64,000 nucleotides of DNA from Neoceratodus forsteri (Eukaryota; Chordata; Ceratodontiformes; Ceratodontidae): the NCBI GenBank assembly GCA_016271365.2, contig CM028129.1, positions 842,536,001-842,600,000 of the forward strand, written 5' to 3'. Below are positions 1-11,812 of the stretch, one piece after another (within the stretch, counting starts at the first letter, position 1; each line of letters opens with the position of its first letter). The notes under the pieces are model-generated. The model was not told where the DNA came from, made no database searches, and saw only the letters and a program-made list of their open reading frames with translations. Made by a program: the position numbers and the translations under genes.

Positions 1-379
1 CTGAAATTATGCACTGCTGCACCAAAACAATCCGCAAAAAATGTCAAAAATTACTGAAAATATTACTGTGTGTACATTAACACAGTTATACAACAAAAAT
101 ATAACCAAAACAGAAAGACTGCCTTTCTCCCAGTTAATCTACCTCTACCACGGATGCGCCCTCCCCCAAGCACACTTCAAGTGTCGGTCAGTACACATAC
201 TGAATGTTCTAAATTAACATTCAAAATCCACACACAAACCATAAATACTCAATGATATGAGCACAGGAGGTTGTCCTACAATCAATATACTAAATTTTGA
301 GCAAAAGAAAATGACTGAAAAAGGCTTTTTGAACGGCTTTTAGAGGGTTTGAATCTCAGAGCTCTGACAGCAAACTGTC
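1..379. other. Unassigned AT-rich flank
   Basis: No gene, RNA or repeat family was recognised here. It is the left flank of the Penelope-like element, whose decayed 5' part may begin near 380. Confidence 0.4.
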
Positions 380-481
380 TCCATCTACCACTACATATAC
401 ACTACACAGAACTAAGGATGTGCAGAATAATCTGAAGCCCATGTGACCTGCAATCCCATGAATCGTTTCAAAATTCAACTC

Positions 482-1445
482 ATGGAACCACTTTCCCAAT
501 ATGTGGATCACTTTTTGAGACCCATTTGTAGCTGCTTCGGGGTCTTACATTAAAGATACAGGGACTATTTTAAGAAACTTGGAGGATGTGGAAATAGGTG
601 AGAATGCTTACCTAATAAAAATGGATGTGGAGTCCTTATACTCCAACACCTCCCAAGAGGAAGCTTTAGACAGTTTAACTTTTTTTCTTAACTTAAGAAC
701 TGTGGATGCAGAACTATGTACAGAGCTATTGTTGAAATTGTCAGAATTTGTTTTGAAATTCAATGGTTTCTCTTTCCTGGGCAAATATTACCTTCAGACG
801 AAAGGGACGGCAATGGGGGCAACATTTGCTCTTAGCCTTGCAAATTTGTACGTGGGGAAATGGGAAGATACTTTTGCCAGAGATCCAGACACAAATCCAT
901 ATTTTTGGAAAATTGATATGTACCATTGTTTTATTGATGACATATTTATAATATGGAATGGTGATCTAACTGAATTTGAAAGCTTTGTATCATATTTACA
1001 TACTTCTAATTCCAAGTTCCACTTTACTTATAGTGCCAGCAGAGAAAGTATTCATGTCTTAGATTTGCTTATTAGTAAGGGTGGGGATGGCAATGTGCAA
1101 ACTGACATTTACAGGAAGTCGTGTGAGAGAAACACCTTGCTTCTCTCTTCTGGTTGTCACCCTAGGAACGCTATACAAAATGTACCAAAGAGCCAGTTCC
1201 TCTGGATTAGGAGAAACTGTAATAGTGCCAAAAGCTTTGAAATAGCTGCAAATGACCTTGAGAACAGATTTATTGAGAGGGGCTATCAGATGGATCATGT
1301 GAATTCCATTCATCCATCAGGAGGTCATAAATATCCCCAGAGAGGCAACCCTTACTGTAACACGTCAGGAGGAATCCAGTTTGACAAATCTGAATTTTGT
1401 AACAACTTATTCTGTACATGCATCAAAGGTAGCAGAATTTTTTAG
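482..1445 (+). pseudogene. Penelope-like reverse transcriptase (partial, frameshifted)
   Basis: RT core of the Penelope-like element. The frame opens with MEPLSQYVDHFLRP at 482, shifts by one base near 540, then continues through SYIKDTGTIL into the frame ending at 1445. Motif A reads MDVESLYSNT, motif B TKGTAMGATFALSLANLY, and motif C FIDDIFIIW with both catalytic aspartates present. The N-terminal third expected of the family is missing or unreadable. The frame changes again between about 1330 and 1440 to enter the endonuclease. Catalytic residues survive but the frameshifts prevent a full product. Confidence 0.85.
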
Positions 1446-2040
1446 GAAAAATTGGAATATTTTAAAAGGTGACTCTAAGCTAAGTTTGTACCATGAAAAT
1501 CCCCCTAGGATGACTTATAGAAGGGCTGTAACTTTAAAGGACCAGTTGGTACACAGCAGGCAGATCTTACCTACTTCTCAAACATGGCTTAAACTAATTG
1601 TGGGTTGTTTTAAATGTCACAGATGTATGTTTTGCCCCAATATTACAGCAGGTAAAGATTTCAAGAGTCCCCACATGGCCAAATCTTACCAAATAAGAGA
1701 ACTGATAACTTGTGACACTAATGGAGTTATCTATTTAACCACATGCACATGTGGGGCATTCTATGCGAGCAAGACAAAAAGGCATCTCAAATTAAGGATG
1801 GGTGAACATTTGAGGGCCATCAGAAACAGTGACCCAACTTATGCTACAGCCCTCCATGTGATGCAGTTTGATGATGAGAATGAACACACTTTTCTCTTTA
1901 AGGGAATAGAAAAAGTGTTTAAAAATCCAAGAGGTGGAGATTATGAGGATTTCATTTTAGAAAGGGAAGGATTTTGGATTTACACCCTTGGTGCCTTTAG
2001 AGCTCCACGTTTGAATGAAAGGTTTGATGTGACCCCCTAG
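1381..2040 (+). pseudogene. GIY-YIG endonuclease domain of the Penelope-like element
   Basis: C-terminal part of the Penelope-like polyprotein in a different frame from the RT. A linker (TTYSVHASKVAEFFRKNW) is followed by a cysteine-containing stretch (CFKCHRCMFC) and then the GIY-YIG fold: VIYLTTCTCGAFYASKT, the helix with the conserved arginine (LKLRMGEHLRAIR), and a C-terminal block ending LGAFRAPRLNE. The second signature is YAS where YVG or YIG is usual, which may weaken the nuclease. The stop at 2038-2040 looks like the natural end of the protein. The family nuclease nicks DNA to prime reverse transcription. Confidence 0.85.
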
Positions 2041-3139
2041 CTGAGAAAAAAAATAATAATTTCAAGTAATAGGAATACATTAAGGGAATAACCTTTATTT
2101 AGTTGCTTCCGATAGTAATTTTATTGTAATCATAAGTCCTTGAAATTGCATATGACACTTTATAGGAATACCAACACTGAGTCTAATATATTTGATAAAT
2201 TTGAGAACTTATGCATTCATTGCATATAATAGCATACTATGTTTTTTATTTATGTTCTCTTTCAGATTACAACATAAACGTTGATATTGATGGAAGTCAG
2301 TGGGACTTTGTTTAGGGCCTTTATTTGTCTTTTTTGCTATTTAGGCTACAATCATTTTTAAACTTAATATTTATTGCACATAACTGATTTTATACCTATT
2401 ATTTGTCAATGTATTAGTTGTATTCCTATTTATAGCTTGTGTGTTGGCTTTTTTGGGCATGAATTTTTTCACTGTTTTGCACATTTTTTTGCGCTTTACT
2501 GACGCTGAGTGATGTTGTCATTGCTTTACTTGTATAAATGTGTGCTCCTATGGTGGTGCATTAGATCCTTTGAAACAGGAAATATTCTGAAATGTGTCAG
2601 GACTTTCCATATGGCACTAATAAAATGAAGCACCTTTTTTATTTTTTTATTTTTTTTTTGAATCTAGGAATACACCATTGAGCCAGAGATTCATTTACAG
2701 AGGACCCACGTCATGTAAGAAACATTTAAGAACAAAGTACAAAAAGACTAATACATGTGAGTACGATTCAACAAAACAATGATTCAGCGACTGTCAAGCA
2801 TGCTTGTGCAAAACTTGGTACAAAAATTTCATTTGCCAGAACTTGTCAAAATAACATTTCTATTATCAAAGTGCATCAAAGGGCTTTAGAAGGAAGTGCT
2901 AGGTTGGTGGCTGACCAAGTCAAGGGTAAGGGGAGGGGGTTGTAGGAGGCAGAGGTAACAAATTTAATACATACAAAGAGCAGAGAGTGCAGTGTCGGTG
3001 TGTAAAATCAGGCCAGTAAGGAGGGTCAAAGGAAATAATGAAGAGTTTGAGGGGAGATGAAGGTGGCAGACCAGGTATATAAGGTGGGAAAGGGAGGGGA
3101 AAGGAGTCCAGGAGAGTGAGAAAGGACATGGTCAAGGCA

Positions 3140-5043
3140 GTGGAGAGGGGATGGTTCTAAGTTTCACAGTCACAGATGCTGTCTAGAGTTAGTAAGGAGC
3201 AAAGTTTTGATTTAAATGGGCCAAGTTTGGTTTCCTTGAGTAATTCTTCACTTAGAGAGTTAAACCAGATTGGTGACTGATATTCAAGGACTTTTGACCT
3301 TGCGAGGTTCTTCAGAATGGGACTTTCAATGTTTGGTCATTCTGACCCCTGGTGCACCTGGAAAAGTTTGGTTGTTTGAGAAGGTTCCATACTCCAGGAG
3401 GGGTAAGTCCAAGTACAGAGTTTTTGACAAGCAAGCAAGTTTGGAACTGAATACAGCAGTCTAAGTTAAGTCAACCACTTTGGGTATATAGCTTGCAGGT
3501 GTGGGTTAGATGGTGCACACCCAACACAAGCCTGCAAGCCTTGTTAAGGGTTGTCTTGAGTCTTTTCAGAGCCATGGGAGTTGAAGCACCATAGACCACC
3601 AGGCCATAGTCAATGACTGACAGCACAGAGCTTGAGACAGCAGTTTTTAGGGCATCATTTGTAAAGCAGTGTTTGTTTTGATAGAACAGACCTAGTTTAG
3701 CATTTTCGGATTTAACAACTAGGTCAATATGCCAATAGTGGAACGGTGTACAATCTAACTTCACTCCCAGGTATCTGAAGTGGTTTACCATCTCAAGGGG
3801 AGAATTTTTGTTGTTGACAATATTTAGTTGGTGGTTCCTGTGTTTGTTGGGAGTGGAAGCAAAAACCATCATTTTGGTTTTTTTGTAGTTTAGGAGAAGC
3901 TTGGAGGCCAAGAACCATTGTTCCACAGCAGTGAAATTGGACTGCATCTGGCATTCAAACTCGGTGGGGTTTGAGTGGGATAAATAAAGCACAGAATCAT
4001 CTGTGTAGAGTAGTACTTGGTCACTTACAGCTAGGGGAGTTGGTTAATAAAGAGACTAAAAAGCAGCGGTTCTAGGATGGACCCTTGGGGCATGCCCATA
4101 GAGACACACCAATTATCATTTATTTTTTACTTTTTGCACTCTGCCTTGGCGATAGCTCCTGAACCAGGCCACTGATTCAGAGAGAGACCTGTTGAGGATA
4201 GTTGACAGAGGAGCAGCTTATGATTTACAATGTCGAAGGCCTTGGTGAGGTCAATGTAAGTAGCCCCCACCAAGATCCTCTGGTCAAGAGCGCTATGAAT
4301 ATACCCGGTGAATTCCATGGGTGTGGTGGAAGTGCTATGTTGTTTCCGGAAGTCGTGCTGTTGTCTGCATTGCAGCTGATATTTTTCAAGGTATTCAGCT
4401 AGTTGGTCTGAAACAATGCATTCCAGCACTTTTGACAGTGGGGGAAGTATTGAGATGGGGCAATAGTTTCTGTGATTTGTTCTGTCACCGCTTTTGTATA
4501 CAGGTGTGACTACCATTGCTTTTCAGATTCATGGGAACTTCCCAGTTACAAGGGATAAGTTTATAATTTTGGTTAGGGGAATGAGGATAAGATCAACTGT
4601 GAGTTCTAGGAGCTTAAGATCAAGCCCGTCATTGCTGGCCCTTGCTTTACTGAGCACCTTTGTGATATATTTCTTGGCTTCAGAAGGGGTAGCTATTTTT
4701 AGATAGAAATGGGGTGGGTGAGTCAGGTTGGGTTAAGGTGTTGTTTGCGAGATTACTTTTACTTGGAGGGGGAAGGAAGTCTGGGGGTAGTACACTACTG
4801 AGGTTGGCAAATGCCTTATTGAAAGATTCAGCGATGATCCTGGGGTCCTGGGTAGGGATACCATCCACATTTATTAGGGAAGGAGGCATCTAGTTGTGTT
4901 TTCCAGAGATGGATTTGATATTATCCAAGAAACATCTACTGTCTCCCCAAGAGTTTTCAAGCTCCTTTTTAAAGTACTCGCTCTTGGCCTTCCATATTGC
5001 CCAAGTACAACTATTTTGGGCTGCCTTATACATCTGGATGTCA
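3140..5043 (-). pseudogene. LINE reverse transcriptase and C-terminal domain
   Basis: Linker, RT and thumb of the same LINE on the minus strand. Visible RT motifs in order: VTPVYKSGDRTN and YCPISILPPLSKVLE, HDFRKQHSTS, ATYIDLTKAFDIVNHKLLL (motif A aspartate present), GMPQGSILEPLLFSLFIN, and LLYTDDSVLYLS where YTDD stands for the usual YADD. The C-terminal region includes FRYLGVKLD and IDYGLVVYG. Frames change near 4170 and 4040, and a stop near 3330 breaks the thumb region. It is a decayed gene. The frame joins the endonuclease across the hAT insert. Confidence 0.85.
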
Positions 5044-5051
5044 GTGGCAGA

Positions 5052-6082
5052 CAATGGTGGAGGAAGAGAAAGATGGGCCCCAGTGCAAGTTGTAATTTTG
5101 GACCCCCACCCCAGTGCCCCCTGGCTGGGCCCCCTCCCCATGATTTTGTTTCTCACATATCAAAGAATATATGGTGGTGACTGTCAGTATTGATTCTGAT
5201 TTTAATCCCCCGACCCCACTGCCCCAGGCCCGGATGCGGCACATAAACAATCACATGTGACATAGGGGCCCAACTATGCTGCGAGCCTGTGAAAGACAAG
5301 GCACACAATCATATCACAACTTGACAACGATGACAACTTAGGTGCTGGGGGGACTGGGTCAGCCAGGGCAGGCAGCCAGCTGAGCCAGCCAGACAGAAGA
5401 AGCAGACAGACTTACTTGACTCAGTCTCTGGAGACACAGGCAGCAGCGCCCCCCCCATAGTACACAACAAACAGTCAAACAAACAGACAAGTGTATGTAA
5501 AAAAAAAAAGGAGGACAGACCGTGGCAGCGTCACGATGCTGTTGTTGCTGTGTGTGGAGCTGGAGCCGTAGGATCAGGATGAAGGAACAGATGCTGCTAA
5601 CTTGCAAAATTGCAGCCGCCTCAAGTTGCTTGTTCTTGCCCTGCCCTTCTCTTCCCTGACCCTTAGTGCTTGTCTGCAGCAGCAGTCTCATCTGCTTTCT
5701 ACTTTTTTCTGTCTCCCATCCCCGCACCTGGCTGTGCTGAGTCGCCGAGACGATGAGTTCTTCTCCAGGCTCTACTACTAACTCAAGTGAGTCAGTCTGT
5801 CTAACTTCTCCAGACCGGTCCCAGGTGCATCCTGGCTAACTCCTGCAACTCTGTGGTCAGTGCTGCCATCTGCAGTTGGGGGGTAGTGGCAGCAAGCACG
5901 GTAGACTTGTGAGTCAGCTGAGTGAGTAGTGTCAAAAAAGACAGTCACAGACTTACAAATTAGTCAATGCGAGTCACGATCTGATTGCTGCTGAACAAAT
6001 CCTTGATTTTTACAATGGGCCCCTACGTGTGTCTGGCCCCTGTGCCACTGCACCAGCTGCGCCGGCTATTCCTCCACCACTG
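5052..6082. mobile_element. hAT-type nonautonomous DNA transposon
   Basis: A 1,031-bp insertion with an exact 8-bp target duplication, GTGGCAGA, at 5044-5051 and 6083-6090. Eight bases is the hAT hallmark. Its ends are short imperfect inverted repeats: the left begins CAATGGTGGAGGAAGAG and the reverse complement of the right begins CAGTGGTGGAGGAATAG. No transposase reading frame was found inside, so it needs a transposase from elsewhere. The interior is GC-richer than the surrounding LINE. Because the host LINE frame is restored by removing it, it arrived after the LINE. Confidence 0.88.
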
Positions 6083-6780
6083 GTGGCAGACCCTGTACTT
6101 CTGGATTTGTACCATAGTATGTCACAATGTTTCATGAGGTCTATGAGTTGCGGGGATATCCATGAGTTTTGGGTGCACCTGATCTTCTGTTTAGTGAGCG
6201 GTGCATATATATCACAAGACTCATTGAATCGGAGGATGAAATGTTCCAGAGCAACATCAACATCAGAAGTGGCATTTAGGAAGCTCCAGTCATGGCTGCT
6301 TAGATGCACTTTTAATGCATCCAGCTTCCTTTTTATGAGAAGTCTAGTTGTGGCAGTTTTGGTCAGGACCTTGTGGGACTTATTTGACCAGGTAAAGAGG
6401 ATAGGGGAGTGGTCGCTGAGGGAGTCGGGGAGCACTGTTAGGTGGCTTAATCTTTCAGGGCAGTTAGTAATCAACCAATCAATGAGAGTACTTGTGCTTG
6501 TCTGGTAATTTATCTGAGTAGGAGTACTCACTAACTGTGAAGCATTTATTGAGGATAGAGTATCTTTATAAGGACCAGCTTCTGGGGAAATCCAATTGAT
6601 GTTGAAATCCCCCAACATGAGAATCTCGGTGTTATACCTGACACCTGTGAGGTAGTCGGAGGCAACATTGAAACCACTGTTTTGAGCCTTTGGGGGAATG
6701 CAGGTGGAAACAATCATAAGTGTTTTCTTATTTTTTGCTGAATGGTATCTCAAAAATACCTTTGAAAATATATGCGAGCA
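6083..6780 (-). pseudogene. LINE APE-type endonuclease domain (N-terminally truncated)
   Basis: C-terminal two thirds of an exonuclease-endonuclease-phosphatase fold. Diagnostic motifs are LGDFNINW and SDHSPILF, with the intervening LIDWLITNCPE. The start codon and the first catalytic motifs are absent. Downstream the frame runs into the hAT element at 6082. If the 1,031-bp insert and one copy of its 8-bp duplication are ignored, the frame passes directly into the linker at 5043. The family's role is to nick the target and expose the primer. Confidence 0.85.
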
Positions 6781-6794
6781 GTCTTCCTATTTTG

Positions 6795-8400
6795 GGGTGG
6801 TGAGTGTGGGTTTCCTGCTTTTTGTTGGGTTCATGTGATGTCTGACAAACAGCCTTCAGTCCATAGACACTAATGCATTGAAAGTCTCACAGTGACTAGA
6901 TTATACATTTACCATTTTTGCATGCCTTTTCCTGAAGTTTCAGAATCGCTTTTCCCAAGATAATTTTCGGGGTGGGGGCATATGATCTCAGACAAACAAC
7001 TATCAATCCATAGACACTAGTACATTTAAAGTCTCACAGAAACTGGCTGATATGTTTAACATTTCTGCATACTTTGCCTGCAATTTCAGAATCATGTTCC
7101 ACATAGTGTCCCTTAACTACCCCTAGAACCACAAGGCTGTACCCCAAGTGAAAGTTGATTTTCTGGGGGATCATGTGATATCTGACAAGCAGCTTTCAAG
7201 CCACAGACATTAATACATTTAAAGTCTAACAGAAATTGGCTAATATGTTTGTCATTTTTGTATACTTTCAAATGACATTTCAGAATCATGTTCCCCAAGG
7301 TGTTCCCTAACTGCCTTTGTAAGCAAAAATCTGTACTCACAGTGAAAGGTGATTTGTTTGAGTGTGGGGGGGGGGGGGGTCATGTCATATCTTACAAACA
7401 GCTTTCAGGCCATAAACACTAATGCATCAAAATTCTCACAAAATTAGCTGATGCATTTACCATTTCTGCATACTTTTGCCTGAAATGTCAAAATCTTGTT
7501 CCCCAGGTGTCCCCTAACCACCCCTGGAAGCACAAGTCTGTTCTGCAGGCAAAATCTGATTTTGGGGAGGGGGGGTTAATGTCTGAGAAACAGCTGTCGG
7601 GCCAAAGACACTAATGCATTTAAGGTCTCACAGAAACTGACTGATATGTTTTGCATTTTTGTATACTTTCACCTGCAATTTCAGAATAATGTTTTTTAAG
7701 GAGTCCCCATACTAACCCTGGAATTACAAGTCTGCACTCCAAGTGAAAGTGTATGTTTTTTGGGGTGAGGGGTAATGGCAAACAGCTTTTGGTCTATAGA
7801 CACTAAGGCATTTATAGTGTCACAGAAAATGGTAGCAGTGTTGGCAATTCTGTATCCTTTCTCTTGCAGTTTCAGAATCATGTTCTCCAAGGTGTCCACT
7901 AACTAGCCTAGGAAGCACAAGCCTGTACTCCATGCAAAAGTTGAATTTGGGGAGGGGGGTATTTGATGTCTGACAAACAGCATTCAAGCCACAGACACTA
8001 ATCATTTAAGGTCTCAGAGTAACTGGCTAATATGTTTGTCATTTCTGCATACTTTCACCTGAAATATCAGAATCATGTTTCCCAAGGTATCCTTTAACTA
8101 CCCCTGGAAGCACAAGTCTATACTCAAATGATAGTTGATTTTCAGGGTGGTGGTGGGGGTCACGACAAACATTTTCCAGGCCATAGACACTAATACATTT
8201 ATAGTGTCGCTGAAAATGGTGGCAATGTTTGGCATTTCTGCATACTTTCACATGCAATTTCAGAATCATGTTCCCCAAGGTGTCCCCTAAGCATCCCATG
8301 AAGCATAAGTCTGTACTCCAAGTGAAATATGATTTTTGGGGGGTGGGGATGGGTCATGTAATGTCTGACAAGCAGCTTTCAGGCCATAGACATACACACT
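6795..8400. repeat. Satellite array, about 193-bp unit, about 8 copies
   Basis: A landmark resembling GACAAACAGC recurs at about 6844, 6991, 7184, 7393, 7585, 7778, 7972, 8164 and 8367. Spacings are mostly 192-194 bases, with one short unit (147) and two longer ones (209, 203). Each unit also has ACACTAATGCATTTAAAG, TTTCAGAATCATGTTCCCC and a G-rich run. Copies are diverged. Minus-strand reading frames here are by-products of the repeat. Confidence 0.9.
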
Positions 8401-9829
8401 GGAAGAAGGAAATGATCTGCTAGGGTCACCTATGGGAAAGAAGAGAGAAAGCATATGGGTATTAACACTGCTGCAGCACAAAATGGCCATCACATCAATG
8501 GCTACCGCAAAATGCTTGAAATTTAATGCCACATGAAATGGCAAAAAACAACTTGACACTGGGCTGTAAATTGTGCCAGATACAGTGTACAGCTTGCAAT
8601 GCATTGTATTTTTACATAGCCATAACAATGTTTCAGGTGCAAGTTAAGCTCTAATGTAGGGGGAATAGGGTCCAAAGCTTGTGGTTGTTGCTACCTATGT
8701 TATATACCAGGAACCTACATTACGCTTCTGGAAACCTATGTTCCACCCCTGAAAGGGACCTTGACACAGGTATAGAAAGTCACTTGTCACTAGAAGGGCT
8801 TCTATACAAAGCAATTAAGCTGCAAACATATATTGCTTATCCTATGTTATTTATTTAATTTGCTAAACTGAATTATTTGGGCAGTTATGAAATTCATGTG
8901 TTTGTATATTTATTTATGCATCTATTTATCTATTATTGCTTTATTTGGATTTTGTTACCTGGGTAGGGCTTACTGAAATGCATATCCCTTTTTCAGGCAT
9001 GACCTGGGATTTATCACTTACAATACAGAAAAGGAACAATTTTGCCAAGTACATGCAGCACAATAGTAATAATTAAGAAACTGTACCTCTCTGTACATCT
9101 AAATACTATGAAAAAAGTTTCATTTATGTTGTATTATTGTTAAAAAAATGTTAATAAAGAATTTTGCTATAACAAGATTACTAATCATAAATGAAAATTT
9201 GATTCTGCCCTTATTATACTGACAATATTCTATAAGTGAATACATAGCAATATAATTTCTGATGTATTTATTTCTCTGTCAAAAACTTGTTTCTTGAGAG
9301 GTACTATTTAAACGTAATCATTCAAATGAAATATAAAAAAGAAAAATATACCTATTACACAATTTATATTTGACCTTATATTTCAAATGGTTTAATAACA
9401 CAGTCATTTACAATCTGTTTTTAAATGTTCTGTGTTCCTTTTCCTTTCACTTGTAACAAAATCCTAAAATGCAAAATTGCTCTTGCAAAAGGAATTTGTT
9501 TTACTCAGTTGGACTGCATCAGCGAATGCACAAATGTTCAGTAGATATGTTGTGAATACCTTCTGTAACAGGATTAGTGATACTAATTTGGGTATTACAG
9601 TGAAGCCAACTTCTAAGAACTCTTGCAGTGTGTGAACATCTGGCTTACAATAACATTTGTTTTTCAAATCCCAGTTAATTTCCATTTACGTCTGTGTTAT
9701 TTTGCCATTGTATAAAGACACATTTTTTCTTGATTAAAGGTGAACTAATGCTGAATTTGCATTCAGTGAACATGTGAAAATCAGGCTTTTTGGACACCTG
9801 TGAAGCAGATCTGAAGGAATTCAGTTTAC
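8401..9829. other. Unassigned AT-rich DNA
   Basis: Nothing recognisable was found. The stretch from about 8,800 to 9,460 is strongly AT-rich. Short minus-strand frames near 9464-9685 show no known motif. Confidence 0.4.
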
Positions 9830-9921
9830 CTTTAGACTTTAGACACTTTGATGTCATAATGTAGCACTTTTTACAGGGTGCACACATTGAGCATATCTGA
9901 GTCGTTGGCAAGCCACATGAC
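9830..9921 (-). other. Candidate cysteine-rich exon
   Basis: On the minus strand a pyrimidine-rich stretch and CTGCAG acceptor precede a 92-base open segment that ends at a GTAAAC donor-like site. In the open phase it encodes a cysteine-rich peptide containing QICSMCAPCKKCYIM, with six cysteines in about 30 residues. The spacing looks more like a structured finger or disulfide module than chance, but I recognise no family. The neighbouring exons are not visible. It could be a host exon, a transposon remnant or coincidence. Confidence 0.2.
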
Positions 9922-10236
9922 CTGCAGAAGCAAATCAGCTATGCTGGAGATTGAAAACTTCACACATAGCAAACAACTCAGTACTATTTCCAACTCTCAC
10001 AGGGGAAGGATCTGTGGCAAGAAGAAACTGCTTTTATGTGAAAAACAATGACGTTTGGTCTAACAACTTAAGAAATCCTCAGAGAATCATGCGTAATCAT
10101 TCCAGCTAGCTAATTCTTACTATTTAACATAGTTTCAGCCTTTCAGGTAGGCAAGCAAGAGAGAAACTGTGCTGAAGAAGGGAGCAGAGAATGCACAGTG
10201 TGAGACTGCTGCACTTGCAGCTGCAGGTCTTGTCTT

Positions 10237-10555
10237 TAACAGGAGCACAGCAGAGCAGAGTGCATTTAGCTGACTAAGAAAAGTGTAGGGAGATTTGTAA
10301 AAGATTTATTAGGCAAATATTGTTTTTACTGAGTGAAGGTGGTGAAGAGAGCACAGAACTCCACATTTAATTTACACTTTATTTAATTTCCCCTCCCCCC
10401 AAAGCAGGAGCAGGGTAGATTGAATTTAGCAGTTTGGAAAAGGTACCAGGGTGGGGGTGGTGGGGGTCTTTTGAAGGATTTATTTGGCAAATATTTCTTT
10501 TCTGACTACTGGTGGTGCAGCAGGGCCATGAAATCCATCATTTTATTTTTTTTGT
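10237..10555. repeat. Diverged tandem duplication (two units)
   Basis: Two adjacent segments share the order: CAGGAGCA, a GATT..ATTTAGC block, GATTTATT..GGCAAATATT, then GACT or GAGT with GTGGTG. The copies start near 10237 and near 10403. They differ substantially, so the duplication is old. No coding content was seen. Confidence 0.5.
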
Positions 10556-10690
10556 GAAAAGTTAAGTACACTGCTGTGTGGACACAATGCCACAAGTTAT
10601 CTCAGTGGAGTGGTGTATATGGTCTATCTCTAGGGAGTCCTGTGGTGTTACACTTCACTATCACTTTGTGAGTCATACAGCTTGTTTAAG

Positions 10691-10693
<3 letters not shown>

Positions 10694-10722
<29 letters not shown>
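10694..10722. repeat. (TG)n microsatellite
   Basis: About 14 uninterrupted TG dinucleotides. Confidence 0.95.
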
Positions 10723-11670
10723 CATGTGGGTATTTAAGAATCATCAACGGTTATTGGGAGCCATTATTTTTAGTGTCTGGTGGCGGCTGCGTCATGTAAT
10801 CATCTGTTAAGTATGTGTTGTCGATTCATGTATAAAACACAAACAGAAGAGCTGGAGGAGAAAGGGATGCAGGGGAAGGAAAAGAGCAGGTAAATGTTCC
10901 GCCATGCCAGTTCCACCAAATACAAGTTCTGCAAGTGGTGGTGGGGAAGTATGGAGCTAGTCATGGTGGAACTTGAACTGTGAGTCATGGTTGTGGGGCT
11001 ATGAGGACAGGGGCTGCTGGGTGCATGATATACCCAAAGAAACCATGGTTAATTATTCCCCAGAAATACACTGGAATCACTTTTACTGCAGAGCAAACAG
11101 CCTTTCCTGCTTGTTAGCTAGTGCTTCTGGTGAAGAAACCATCCTTAGTAAGCCAGAAGGCCACCAGTTCCCCTCCTCTTTCTTCTTCAAGTGCCTCCAG
11201 TTCCACTACTTGGGATAGAAGTAATCCATCCAGAAATGTAAATTCTAGTTCCTGAATAAAGAATTTTGCATTTGCAGCCAACTTCCTCAAATTACTGCCT
11301 CCCTAGTGGCTTCTGGAAACTACATGAGGGAAGGGAGACAAGCATTAAGCCTAAATTACGTGTTCAATTTCATGATTAATGTTTTCTTGATTTTCATGAT
11401 TTTCATGTTTTCTTAAATAATAATAAATACAAAATTATAAAAATGATCATATATTAAATAATATTATACCATATTACAGTGGAGCCAGCCACAAAGCAAT
11501 GCAGTAACTTGTAGTGAATGACATGTCACAAAATACTGCATGAAAAAAGGGTTTAAGTAAGCAATAAATCTCAACAGGACAGGCAGTATTGGGCAATGTT
11601 GGACTTGCCAGGGGCGTAAAGAGGCCCGATGTCATGGGTGGAGGCCTTTTGGCCCCTGGAGAGTCAGTAT
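10723..11670. other. Unassigned
   Basis: No gene or known repeat recognised. Short open frames here have no family motif. Confidence 0.35.
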
Positions 11671-11812
11671 TTGGCAATATACCACGACGAAGTGGGTATG
11701 ATTGGGATTTACTACGGCTGGTGTGGTTTGGTCACAGGTGCAGCCGAGTGACTTAACCACACCAGAAGTGGTAAATCCACCCATATACCCACTCTCTGTC
11801 ATGGTATATTGC
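11671..11812. repeat. Long hairpin, probable palindromic MITE
   Basis: The left arm begins GGCAATATACCACGACG and runs to GGTGTGGTT. The right arm is its imperfect reverse complement, from AACCACACCAG to GGTATATTGC. The loop has its own small stem (GTCAC...GTGAC). The whole segment can fold on itself. No clear target duplication was found, so the superfamily is open. Confidence 0.7.

Larger units (their letters stand above)
380..2640 (+). mobile_element. Penelope-like retroelement, 5'-truncated
   Basis: This is a Penelope-like element on the plus strand. It reads a reverse transcriptase followed by a GIY-YIG endonuclease, the domain pair that defines endonuclease-bearing Penelope elements; the family uses RT and endonuclease for target-primed copying. 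The 5' end is badly decayed: a trace of the upstream RT region can be followed from about 380. The coding part ends at 2040 and about 600 bases of AT-rich 3' flank follow, ending near an AATAAA at 2620 and a T-rich stretch. No terminal repeats were identified. Frame changes near 540 and 1330-1440 show it is dead. The family call is firm; the outer limits are not. Confidence 0.85.
2650..6780 (-). mobile_element. L2/Rex1-like LINE, 5'-truncated, interrupted by a hAT element
   Basis: A minus-strand non-LTR retrotransposon. Reading downwards from 6780 it has an APE-type endonuclease, a linker, a reverse transcriptase and a C-terminal thumb, then a 3' UTR ending near 2650. The start lies inside the endonuclease, so the 5' end is lost; a satellite array abuts it. 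Its sense 3' end carries a short stem (antisense TGAGCC at 2679-2684) shared with other LINE tails in this window. A 1,031-bp hAT element splits the coding region at 5051/6083. The jockey/CR1/L2 superfamily call is firm, the exact clade is not. Confidence 0.8.

Noticed and set aside
341..360. TTTGAATCTC as a tRNA B box
   Set aside because: No A box or cloverleaf could be drawn around it.
5359..5727. Minus-strand 122-codon frame inside the hAT element
   Set aside because: No transposase motif; the element appears nonautonomous.
7113..8299. Repeated minus-strand frames with NMILK-like peptide
   Set aside because: By-products of the 193-bp satellite unit.
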